Assembly: GCA_002387725.1 (NCBI GenBank)
Contig: DGKK01000049.1
Location: forward strand, 1-22,400
Source: Nitrospirae bacterium UBA4572
GTDB lineage: Bacteria > Nitrospirota > Leptospirillia > Leptospirillales > Leptospirillaceae
Direction of reading: 5' to 3'
Length of the DNA: 22,400 bases
A program made the position numbers and the translations under genes. Under the pieces are notes generated by a model that saw only the letters and a list, made by a program, of their open reading frames with translations, was not told the origin of the DNA and ran no database searches. Of the stretch, positions 15,253 through 21,799 are shown one piece after another (positions within the stretch are counted from its first letter, which is position 1; each line of letters opens with the position of its first letter).

Positions 15253-16136
15253 TAAAACGCATGCCTCCGCTGGGGAGAGCTCGATCCGGCCATCATCTCA
15301 AGACGACGGATGCGCTCTTCAGTGGGAGGGTGGGTCGAAAAGAGAGACATCAGGCCTCCGGCATGAAAGGGCTCAAGGATGAACATATGAGAGGTGGCAG
15401 GATTGGCATTCATGGGAACCGCATCGACCCCACGTTCGAGTTTGGCCAGAGCCCGGGCCAGAAAAAGGGGGTTCCCGCACAGACGGGCTCCTCCGGCATC
15501 GGCGGCAAACTCCCGGGATCGGGAGATCGCCATCTGGACAAGCATTCCGGCCACGGGGGCGAGAATGACCATCAGGATATCCCCCCACCCGCCTCCTTCG
15601 CGCTCCTCGCGCTCGCGCCCCCCGAAAAGAGCCGCCCACTGCGCCATATTGGCAAGCATGGTCACCGCTCCCGCCAAGGATGCGGCCACGGTGGAGATCA
15701 GCGTATCCCGGTTGATCACATGAGTCAGCTCATGGCCCAGAACTCCCGAGAGCTCTTCCGTGGTCATGAGATCCATGATGCCCGTGGTCACCGCCACGGC
15801 GGCATGGTTCGGGTCGCGACCGGTGGCAAAGGCATTGGGAGAGGGATCGTCGACGATATAAAGCTTCGGCACTGGGATCCCTCCCCGCCGGGCAAGGGAG
15901 GCCAGCATGGTCTGGATTTCCTGGATTCGGGGATTCCCGACATCCTCTCCGACCTCCCGGGCCCCATACATCGACAGGACGATCTTGTCGGAGTACCACC
16001 AGGAAAAGAAGTTCATTCCGAGGGAGAAAATCAGGGCTATCACCATCCCAGCATTTCCGCCAAAATGCTTGCCGATCAGGAGGAGAAAGCCTGTCAGAAG
16101 ACCCAGAAGAACAACGGTCTTGAACGAGTTAAACAT
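15252..16136 (-). CDS. htpX: Membrane zinc protease HtpX
   Basis: M48-family metalloprotease of the inner membrane that degrades misfolded membrane proteins. ATG 16136 gives 294 residues, essentially the normal length, starting MFNSFKTVVLLG. Two N-terminal helices (about 7-21 and 29-46) precede the catalytic motif HELTH (135-139) in LGHELTHVINRD; the third zinc ligand is Glu209 in SREFAAD. Two more helices lie between about 147-170 and 187-203. The frame is open to 16190, but that extension covers the leader hairpin; AAGGAG lies eleven bases before ATG 16136. A Ser-rich stretch and THPPTEERIRRLE close the protein as in other HtpX. It overlaps rpe by one base. Confidence 0.96.
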   Translation of the reverse strand: MFNSFKTVVLLGLLTGFLLLIGKHFGGNAGMVIALIFSLGMNFFSWWYSDKIVLSMYGAREVGEDVGNPRIQEIQTMLASLARRGGIPVPKLYIVDDPSPNAFATGRDPNHAAVAVTTGIMDLMTTEELSGVLGHELTHVINRDTLISTVAASLAGAVTMLANMAQWAALFGGREREEREGGGWGDILMVILAPVAGMLVQMAISRSREFAADAGGARLCGNPLFLARALAKLERGVDAVPMNANPATSHMFILEPFHAGGLMSLFSTHPPTEERIRRLEMMAGSSSPQRRHAF

Positions 16137-16158
16137 GGATGAAACAACTCCTTGGAAT

Positions 16159-16182
16159 TCCCGGAGGGTCTTTCCTCCGGGA
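16159..16182 (-). other. Hairpin in the htpX leader
   Basis: TCCCGGAGG (16159-16167) and CCTCCGGGA (16174-16182) are perfect reverse complements around a six-base loop. In the mRNA it ends about five bases before the AAGGAG of htpX. It has no following T run on either strand. It could influence initiation or mRNA stability. Confidence 0.45.
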
Positions 16183-16188
16183 TACCAC

Positions 16189-16226
16189 AAAAAAGACTGA
16201 CGGCCCCCGCTGACGAAACCGGGCCG
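16189..16226 (-). terminator. Candidate terminator after fmt
   Basis: On the minus strand CGGCCC and GGGCCG pair around a 14-base loop, and six T follow after a six-base spacer (TCAGTC). It lies 43 bases after the fmt stop and before the htpX leader hairpin. The spacer makes it imperfect, so termination may be partial. Confidence 0.35.
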
Positions 16227-16269
16227 CCGCCGACGAGCGACCCGTTGTCGATTGGCCCTGAAAAACCTC

Positions 16270-17217
16270 TCAGGAAAGGACCTCTCCGGGCTTGAAGCGT
16301 CTACCGGAAATGAACTCTGCGACCGGGATCATCCGGCCTCCCTCCCGTTGGAGGGCCAAAATCCTAAAAACCCCCTCCCCGCATGCCACATCGACCCCCT
16401 CTGGAGAGAGGGAGAGCACGGTCCCCGGGACCGCGTTGGCCACCGGGGCGAGGACCCTCCCCTCCCCGACCTTCACCGTCCCGATGGAAGAGGAGAAAAA
16501 GGCCCCGGGCCAAGGGTTCATGGCCCTCACATGACTGTCCACCCCGACGGCAGGACCGGAAAAAGGAATTCGTCCGTCCTCCTTCGAAAGAAGGGGGGCC
16601 AGAGTGCCTTCCGGGGGCTGGGGGACGGGAACAAGCCTTCCTGAAAGATATCCTCTAAGCCCTTCGAGCATGAAGTCCGGGCCCTGATCCATCATCTTGG
16701 CCGTCAGGGAGAGTGTTGTTTCCCGGGCCTCAACGGGAATCTCAAGCTTCGCAAAGACAGGTCCGGTATCCATCCCCCGGTCCAGACACATCAGGGACAA
16801 CCCTGTCACGTGTTCCCCGTTCCTGATCGCCCAGACGATGGGAGATGCTCCCCGATAAGCCGGGAGAAGGGAGGCATGGACATTCACACACCCGCGGGCA
16901 GGGAAGTTCAGAATCTCAACCGGTAATATTTTACCATAAGCCACAACGACGATCAGCTCCGGCTCCCAGCGGTCAAGGAACTCCCGTCCCCTCGGATCCC
17001 GAAGGGACAAGGGAGAGACGGCAGATATCCCGTGGTCCAAGGCCCACCTCTTCACGGGGACAGGACTCACTTCCTGGCCCCGCCCCCGGGGCCGGTCCGG
17101 TTGGGTCACGACCCCCCGGACATCAAAACCGCCGCTAACCAGAGCTTCAAGGAAGGGAACGGCAAAGTCAGGGCTCCCCATGAAGACCGTTCGGGGAGAA
17201 TGGGCATCATTTGTCAC
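16270..17217 (-). CDS. fmt: Methionyl-tRNA formyltransferase
   Basis: Adds a formyl group from 10-formyltetrahydrofolate to initiator Met-tRNA in the cytosol. From GTG at 17217 the protein has 315 residues, the family norm. It begins with the strand TVFMGSPDFAVPFLEAL. The catalytic residues are Asn112 and His114 in NVHASLLPAYRGASP and Asp150 in RGMDTGPV. The C-terminal OB-type tRNA-binding domain starts around residue 205 and includes RAMNPWPGAFF. The frame runs further up to ATG 17259, but GTG 17217 overlaps the def stop as GTGA and has a perfect AGGAGG five bases upstream, which decides the start. def-fmt is a widely conserved pair. Confidence 0.97.
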   Translation of the reverse strand: MTNDAHSPRTVFMGSPDFAVPFLEALVSGGFDVRGVVTQPDRPRGRGQEVSPVPVKRWALDHGISAVSPLSLRDPRGREFLDRWEPELIVVVAYGKILPVEILNFPARGCVNVHASLLPAYRGASPIVWAIRNGEHVTGLSLMCLDRGMDTGPVFAKLEIPVEARETTLSLTAKMMDQGPDFMLEGLRGYLSGRLVPVPQPPEGTLAPLLSKEDGRIPFSGPAVGVDSHVRAMNPWPGAFFSSSIGTVKVGEGRVLAPVANAVPGTVLSLSPEGVDVACGEGVFRILALQREGGRMIPVAEFISGRRFKPGEVLS

Positions 17218-17741
17218 AAGTTCCTCCTCATTCGCTCCTCCCATCTCCGTCGTCTCCAATAGGAAAGAAGGGCCGCCAAGCCATTCTGGCGATCCGGGAG
17301 AAGACGACCCTCGAGATGGTCTGTCTCATGTTCCACCATCCGGGCAAAAAGCCCTCCCCCCTCAAGAACGACTTTCTTGCCGTCGAGTCCGTATCCGCTC
17401 ACCACCACCCCCTCGGGACGACGGATTGACAGGTCGAGACCCGGAAAGGAAAGACAGCCTTCGATAACCGGGATGGAGCCGAATCGACGCTCGATGGTGG
17501 GATTGATCAGAAGTCCCCGGGTCGGCGGGCCTCCCTTCTCCCGGGGACGCTTGAGATCGAAGACGAAAAGTCGCATGGCGACCCCTATCTGCGGCGCAGC
17601 CATCGCCACTCCCTTCTGAGTCGCCAAGGTGTCAAAGAGATCCTGGACAACCTGCCTCACCTCCGGGGCACAGGGGTCGACCGGCTCCGACGCAATCCTG
17701 AGAACTGTATCGCGGTGAGAGACAAGGGGGCGAACGGACAT
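17214..17741 (-). CDS. def: Peptide deformylase
   Basis: Metal-dependent cytosolic enzyme that removes the formyl group from new proteins. The 175-residue length is normal. Motif II is EGCLSFPG with the metal ligand Cys96, and motif III is HETDHLEG with ligands His138 and His142 and catalytic Glu139. Motif I, normally GxGxAAPQ, reads GVAMAAPQ (44-51), with Ala in place of the second Gly. The C-terminal tail is strongly basic (WRRRRWEERMRRN), perhaps aiding ribosome binding. ATG 17741 lies six bases after the stop of the upstream exported protein; only AAGGGG about twelve bases away serves as ribosome site. fmt overlaps its stop. Confidence 0.95.
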   Translation of the reverse strand: MSVRPLVSHRDTVLRIASEPVDPCAPEVRQVVQDLFDTLATQKGVAMAAPQIGVAMRLFVFDLKRPREKGGPPTRGLLINPTIERRFGSIPVIEGCLSFPGLDLSIRRPEGVVVSGYGLDGKKVVLEGGGLFARMVEHETDHLEGRLLPDRQNGLAALLSYWRRRRWEERMRRNL

Positions 17742-17747
17742 TTCGGG

Positions 17748-18170
17748 CTAGCCCCTTTTTCTCCCCGACCCCGTTCCGGAACACTCGGTCGGGCTCCCTC
17801 CGGGAACGGTCACGGGAATGATGACCGGGTCGATCAGCACGATGTGGTCCTTCCGGGCCGTCTGGTAGCCCAGACGGTGAGGGCCGGTGGAGAGATGGCT
17901 GACGCAAAGGGGAAGGGTGGAGTTGGGGACGATCCGTCTTCCCAGGAGCCTGTTCCCATCGAGGGAAAGGTAGAAAAAGACGCCGGAAGGGTGGGCAGGA
18001 ACCTTAAAGACAAGACGAACCGTTGAACCGCGTACGGCAAGGGAGGAGAGTTGGGGAAGAGATGGAGAGGGAGGAGGAGAAGAGGCCAAGGCCATTGATG
18101 TTCCAAGAAAAAAAATAAGAATCAATGAATGCCCATAAAAACTTCCCAAAAATCTCCAGAGTTTTTTCAA
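17748..18170 (-). CDS. Exported protein of unknown function
   Basis: A 140-residue protein with a typical export signal: basic MKKLWRF, a hydrophobic core to about residue 26 and a likely signal peptidase site ALA-S near 29. A Pro/Ser-rich linker (SSPPPSPSLPQ) follows, then about 80 residues that look beta-rich. FFYLSLDGNRLLG and LSTGPHRLGYQT recall PEGA-type or Ig-like surface modules, but I cannot assign a family. The start is TTG at 18170 with a weak GGTG site six bases upstream, so the exact start is unsure. The stop lies six bases before def, so it is probably co-transcribed with def-fmt. The basic C-terminal end overlaps the def ribosome site. Confidence 0.65.
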   Translation of the reverse strand: MKKLWRFLGSFYGHSLILIFFLGTSMALASSPPPSPSLPQLSSLAVRGSTVRLVFKVPAHPSGVFFYLSLDGNRLLGRRIVPNSTLPLCVSHLSTGPHRLGYQTARKDHIVLIDPVIIPVTVPGGSPTECSGTGSGRKRG

Positions 18171-18227
18171 TGGACACCATCCGCCAATTGATGAGAGGAG
18201 AGTCTCCCCAAAAATTCCAACTGCCCG

Positions 18228-18335
18228 TTATCCTGTGAGCTTTTTTAGTGTGTCAGCCAAGGCTTTGACTATCAGTGTAGCAAAGAGAAGGAAAAATGAC
18301 ACCAGAATACCGACTACGACCACCCGTGCTACCAT
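18228..18335 (-). CDS. Candidate 35-residue membrane peptide
   Basis: A short open frame from ATG 18335 to TAA 18228. The product starts MVARVVVVGILVSFFLLFAT and continues with a further hydrophobic turn and a Lys-rich tail ending in LKKLTG. One membrane helix (about residues 4-24) with an amphipathic, basic C terminus is a common design for small bacterial membrane peptides. The region otherwise would be an empty 259-base gap between genes. Against it: I see no ribosome binding site before the ATG, and GTG at codon 5 has none either. An upstream in-frame stop lies nine codons before. Its function is unknown. Confidence 0.45.
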   Translation of the reverse strand: MVARVVVVGILVSFFLLFATLIVKALADTLKKLTG

Positions 18336-18429
18336 TCCGGAACCGGGATCTGTTGAACATCAAAAACGATCCGCCCCATTAAGGGAAACGGGGACTCCAA
18401 AGATCTTCCCGGTCACGTGTCCCATTCTG

Positions 18430-18750
18430 TCAGACCGGGCTCTTGCCATGGCGGGAGAGAATCGTCCGAAACTCGTCCACAAGAAAGGGAAGATCGAGGT
18501 TCAGGTCTCCCACAGCATTCCTCCAGCGGGTTTCCCGGATGTGGAGAACCTGAAAATCCTCCTTGAATCCGGCAATCTCCCGGGCAAGCCGGCCTGACTC
18601 CTCTCGGAGCCGGTCCCTTCCGGCAAGGAGACCATTCCATTCCTCGCGGGTGGCCCGGAGTCGGTCGACCACCAGAGACATCTTCTCCAGAAGGTCGCCA
18701 AACTCCCTCACAGCCAGGATAATCCGGTTGATTTCCCGAGAATCGAGCAC
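18430..18750 (-). CDS. Small helical, probably coiled-coil protein
   Basis: A 106-residue, highly charged cytosolic protein that I do not recognise. Residues about 5-75 are nearly all helix-forming with a heptad-like pattern (EFGDLLEKMSLVVDRLRA, GRDRLREESGRLAREIAGF), suggesting a coiled coil; the last 30 residues include DLNLDLPFLVDEFRTIL. The frame is open to ATG 18819, but GTG 18750 has GAGAGG seven bases and AAGGAG ten bases upstream and gives a compact helical protein, so I prefer it. A seven-pair hairpin (18795-18814) lies in its leader. An AT-rich region upstream probably carries the promoter. It leads the group that continues to def-fmt. Confidence 0.65.
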   Translation of the reverse strand: MLDSREINRIILAVREFGDLLEKMSLVVDRLRATREEWNGLLAGRDRLREESGRLAREIAGFKEDFQVLHIRETRWRNAVGDLNLDLPFLVDEFRTILSRHGKSPV

Positions 18751-18819
18751 GGTAATTCCTCTCCTTGGTCCCGAACATCTTGACGATCTGTGGAACGATG
18801 GGACAGTCCATCGTAGCAT

Positions 18820-18960
18820 GTCTCCATTTTTTTAAAAATAGACTTCAAGAGCACGACAATAAAACACAAAAACATATTGATAAATTATAATTATTTTTAA
18901 TATATCGAGAGAGACAGACTTTCTGACATCTATTTATGGACAAAAGGTAAAGGGAAGATT
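18820..18960 (-). promoter_or_regulatory. AT-rich intergenic region, probable promoter
   Basis: The gap 18751-19005 holds no gene. Its middle, about 18830-18910, is far richer in A and T than anything else in the window, with T7-A5 runs and the palindrome AATTATAATT (18883-18892), which presents TATAAT on both strands. I find no good -35 box at the right distance for either TATAAT. Promoter activity for the helical protein gene is likely in general, but I cannot fix the exact site. The part 18961-19005 next to the esterase stop shows no terminator. Confidence 0.45.
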
Positions 18961-19005
18961 CAGGATTTCGGGGGAGGTGGACGGGAAGGAGGTGAGGGAT
19001 TGGAG

Positions 19006-19683
19006 TCAGGGGACCTCGTCCGTGAGGGCCTTCAGCCAGGAGGAAATCTCGGCAACTTCGGGAAGGCAGACAGAATGGCCCATCCGATAGTCAATCCAGC
19101 GTCGTTCTCCCCCCCCTCCCAGCCCCACGATCCGCTCGAAGCTGCTCTTTCCGACGCGGTAGGGAACGACCGGATCTTCGGTCCCGTGGATCATGAGAAG
19201 GGGGGTCGGACTGTCCACAAGCCCAAGCTGCGGTGAAGAGGGAAGATAGGTGGAGAGAGCCAGGACCCCGGCATACCGAAGCCCGGTGGAAAAGGTCGCA
19301 AGAAGGGCGATGACCCCTCCCTGGGAAAACCCTGCCAGAACGATCCTCTCCCGGGAAATTCCCCGGGATATCTCCCGCCCGACAAGCCTCTCCACCTCGG
19401 CAACCGAACGCCTCATCCCTTCGACGTCCGGGTCACGGGCGATCTCGGGATGGGCGATATCGTACCAGGCGCGCATGGGAACGCCTCCGTTGACCCTCAC
19501 CCGGATCACCGGGGCATGGGGGAAGACAAACCGGATGGGAGTCACCGGAAGATCCATCTCCGCCACGACCCCCTCGAAGTCGTGTCCATCGGCGCCGAGT
19601 CCGTGAAGCCAGATGACGGCCAGAACGGGGTCGGGTCCGGTCTCGACCACCACCGCCTCCGGAGTTTCTCTACTTTGGAGCAT
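19006..19683 (-). CDS. Carboxylesterase / phospholipase family alpha/beta hydrolase
   Basis: A 225-residue serine hydrolase of the family of bacterial carboxylesterase EstB and acyl-protein thioesterase. Visible are VIWLHGLGADGHDF (23-36), where the oxyanion loop lies, RFVFPHAP, the GMRRSVAEVERLV helix, the nucleophile Ser120 in GFSQGG, Asp170 in HGTEDPVVP and His203 in MGHSV: a full catalytic triad. No signal peptide, so cytosolic. The natural substrate is unknown; relatives hydrolyse short-chain esters. The frame is open up to 20040, but this lies in yyaL; ATG 19683 with AAAGGAG nine bases upstream gives the family length. It overlaps the end of yyaL by 14 bases. Confidence 0.92.
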   Translation of the reverse strand: MLQSRETPEAVVVETGPDPVLAVIWLHGLGADGHDFEGVVAEMDLPVTPIRFVFPHAPVIRVRVNGGVPMRAWYDIAHPEIARDPDVEGMRRSVAEVERLVGREISRGISRERIVLAGFSQGGVIALLATFSTGLRYAGVLALSTYLPSSPQLGLVDSPTPLLMIHGTEDPVVPYRVGKSSFERIVGLGGGGERRWIDYRMGHSVCLPEVAEISSWLKALTDEVP

Positions 19684-21694
19684 GTTCTGAAACTCCTTTG
19701 AAAAACTGCGCGAGATCGTTGTCGACCGGCAGAAGACACCCGAAACTCCCGCAGAGGGTTCCTCGGGTCGCACCCGCCGGGGGAGGAGACTTTTCCCGAA
19801 CCCCCATTCCCTCCCTGGCCCGGACAGTCCAGACCCAGGGAGCCTTGAGGTCGATCTGCCGCTGCCATATTTCCGACTCCGGCCCCCAGAGGATGGCCAC
19901 GGGCGCTCCGGCATTCCAGAGCGACAGGGCTGAGAGCAGCGTGTCGAAGCCTTCGGGGCGTTCGCCATAGATCCCCGAAAAGAGCTCGAGTGTCCGGGAG
20001 GCCGACTCGAGGAAACGCGACTCCCCCAGAAGAGAGCCAAGCCTCAAAAGCCCCCGGGCGGCCGAACCGTTCCCCGAGGGAAGGGACTGGTCGTGGCCGG
20101 GCTTTGTTCGTACCGGGAGAGATTCATGATCCCGGGCGGTAAAGAAGAAGCCACCCTCCTCCGGATCCTCGAAGAGCTCCTGAAGGGCCCGGGCCACCGA
20201 GAGGGCAAAGTCCAGCGTCTCCTCCGAGAACTCCGACGAGAGCTCCTCCAGGAGAGCCTCAAGAAGAAAGGCGTAATCGTCGAGATAGGCGCCGAGGCGG
20301 CTCTTGCCCCCGGCACGGACGGCGAGGAGGCGTCCCTCGTGCCACATGTGCCGACGGATTGCCCGAAGAATCTCCCGACCCTCCTGCCTCCAGTCTTCCC
20401 GGCCCAGATGGCGGCCGGCTTCAAGCAATCCCCTGGCCCAAAGGGCGTTCCAGGAGGTCAGCATCTTGTCGTCCAGCCCCGGACGCACACGGGAAGACCT
20501 CCGGCGAAAGAGCGTCTCCCGAGCTCCCCGAAGGGCTTCGGAGGCCTCAAAAGGCGAGAGACCTTCCTCGCGGGCCCACTCCTCGGGAGTTTTCGCCAAA
20601 ACCGCATGCCAGTGGTGGCCCTCAAAATTCGGTGGACGGTCGAAGCCCAGACAGGCCAGGGCGGCCTGCCTCTCCCGACCGGAGAGAGACTCCTCGACCT
20701 CTGTCCGGCTCCATCGGTAGAACCGCCCCTCCTCCCCCTCCGAGTCGGCATCGAGAGAGGAAAAATACATCCCCTCCTGGGACCGCATCTCTCTCTGGGC
20801 CCAAAGGGCCGTCCGCTCCGCCACCTCCCGGAAGAAAGGATCGCCGGTCATGGCATGGGCCCGGGCATAGAGCCCCAGAAGCGGCCCGTTGTCGTAGAGC
20901 ATCTTTTCGAAGTGGGGAATCTCCCACCGATCGTCGACGCTGTAGCGGGCAAACCCCCCGCCAATCTGGTCGAAGAGTCCTCCCCGGGCCATCTTGCGAA
21001 GGGTCAAAAAGGCCATCTCCCGGTCGGACGCTTCGGAGGAGTCGAGCAGGAAGGACAGTCCCTGGGAATGGGGAAACTTCGGAGCCCCGCCGAATCCTCC
21101 AAAGTCGCGATCGAAGACCTGGCGAAGGTGGGCGAGAAAGGATTGGACGGGAGCCAGGGACAGGGAGCTTTCCCCCCGCCTCCGGGGAGTGAGGCTTTCC
21201 AGAATATCGACCACCTGGCGGTTCTCCGGACTCTCGAGCTCTGACCGATGCTCGTCGTAGAAGCCCCGGATCCGCCCAAGGACCTCGGTAAAGCCGGGGA
21301 GGCCAAAGCGGGAGGTCCGGGGAAAGTAGGTCCCGGCCGCAAAGGGGACCTTCCGGGAGGTCAGAAAGACGGTCAGCGGCCAGCCCCCACCCCGCCGGGC
21401 GAGAATCTGATGGGCGGTCTGGTAGATCAGGTCGAGGTCGGGGCGTTCTTCCCGGTCGACCTTGATGTTGACGAAGTCCCGATTCATCTGTGCCGCCGTT
21501 TCAGGATCCTCGAAGGATTCGTGGGCCATGACATGGCACCAGTGGCAGGCGGCATATCCGATGGAGAGGAGCACAGGGCGGCCGCTCCGTGCGGATTCTT
21601 CCCAGGCCTCCTCTCCCCAGGGATACCAGTCGACGGGGTTCTCGGCATGCTGGCGTAGGTAGGGGCTGGTCTCATCTTTCAGGCGATTCGGCAT
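19670..21694 (-). CDS. YyaL-type protein with N-terminal thioredoxin domain (DUF255)
   Basis: A 674-residue protein of the YyaL / spermatogenesis-associated protein 20 family, widespread but without a settled function. It starts MPNRLKDETSPYLRQHAENP, followed by VDWYPWGEEAW and the CHWC active-site motif (50-53) of a thioredoxin-like domain reaching about residue 165. The rest resembles an (alpha/alpha) barrel like that of N-acylglucosamine 2-epimerases and glycosidases, with PKFPHSQGLSFLL, GGFARYSVDDRWEIPHFEKM, LYDNG and FYRWSRTEVEESL. No signal peptide is seen. ATG 21694 has GGGAG six to eight bases upstream and matches the family start; the upstream ATG 21763 is rejected. The leader may form two exclusive hairpins (see separate entry). 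Confidence 0.93.
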   Translation of the reverse strand: MPNRLKDETSPYLRQHAENPVDWYPWGEEAWEESARSGRPVLLSIGYAACHWCHVMAHESFEDPETAAQMNRDFVNIKVDREERPDLDLIYQTAHQILARRGGGWPLTVFLTSRKVPFAAGTYFPRTSRFGLPGFTEVLGRIRGFYDEHRSELESPENRQVVDILESLTPRRRGESSLSLAPVQSFLAHLRQVFDRDFGGFGGAPKFPHSQGLSFLLDSSEASDREMAFLTLRKMARGGLFDQIGGGFARYSVDDRWEIPHFEKMLYDNGPLLGLYARAHAMTGDPFFREVAERTALWAQREMRSQEGMYFSSLDADSEGEEGRFYRWSRTEVEESLSGRERQAALACLGFDRPPNFEGHHWHAVLAKTPEEWAREEGLSPFEASEALRGARETLFRRRSSRVRPGLDDKMLTSWNALWARGLLEAGRHLGREDWRQEGREILRAIRRHMWHEGRLLAVRAGGKSRLGAYLDDYAFLLEALLEELSSEFSEETLDFALSVARALQELFEDPEEGGFFFTARDHESLPVRTKPGHDQSLPSGNGSAARGLLRLGSLLGESRFLESASRTLELFSGIYGERPEGFDTLLSALSLWNAGAPVAILWGPESEIWQRQIDLKAPWVWTVRAREGMGVREKSPPPAGATRGTLCGSFGCLLPVDNDLAQFFKGVSEHAPK

Positions 21695-21699
21695 CGGTC

Positions 21700-21745
21700 T
21701 CTCCCGGGTTTTCCGGCCGCCTTCCCGGGAGAACACCTCTCCCGG
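21700..21745 (-). promoter_or_regulatory. Possible alternating hairpins in the yyaL leader
   Basis: In mRNA order there are three arms: A, CCGGGAGA (21745-21738); B, TCTCCCGGG (21732-21724); C, CCCGGGAGA (21708-21700). B can pair perfectly with A (eight pairs, five-base loop) or with C (nine pairs, 15-base loop), but not both. Arm C contains the GGGAG ribosome binding site of yyaL. Pairing A-B would leave it free, and B-C would hide it. This is what the sequence shows; regulation is inference, and GC-rich repeats of this type can arise by chance here. Confidence 0.4.
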
Positions 21746-21799
21746 ACGGCTCCGGACCTTCATTTTAACCGGGAGGGGAAGGCCTCGTCCAACACGGGC

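Noticed and set aside
15261..16142. A 293-codon open frame on the plus strand
   Set aside because: Antisense shadow of htpX. The product is rich in Gly, His and Lys with no recognisable fold.
18235..18597. A 120-codon plus-strand frame covering the small peptide and the helical protein
   Set aside because: No family resemblance or ribosome binding site; it is opposite to two minus-strand frames that look better, and every other gene in the window is on the minus strand.
19684..20040. N-terminal extension of the esterase to residue 344
   Set aside because: The extension lies in yyaL in another frame, has no esterase similarity, and ATG 19683 has a good ribosome binding site and gives the family length.
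20093..21244. A 383-codon open frame on the plus strand
   Set aside because: It lies fully antisense to yyaL, which has clear family motifs. The product is Pro/Gly/Lys-rich and without domain features; long antisense frames are expected in codon-biased GC-rich genes.
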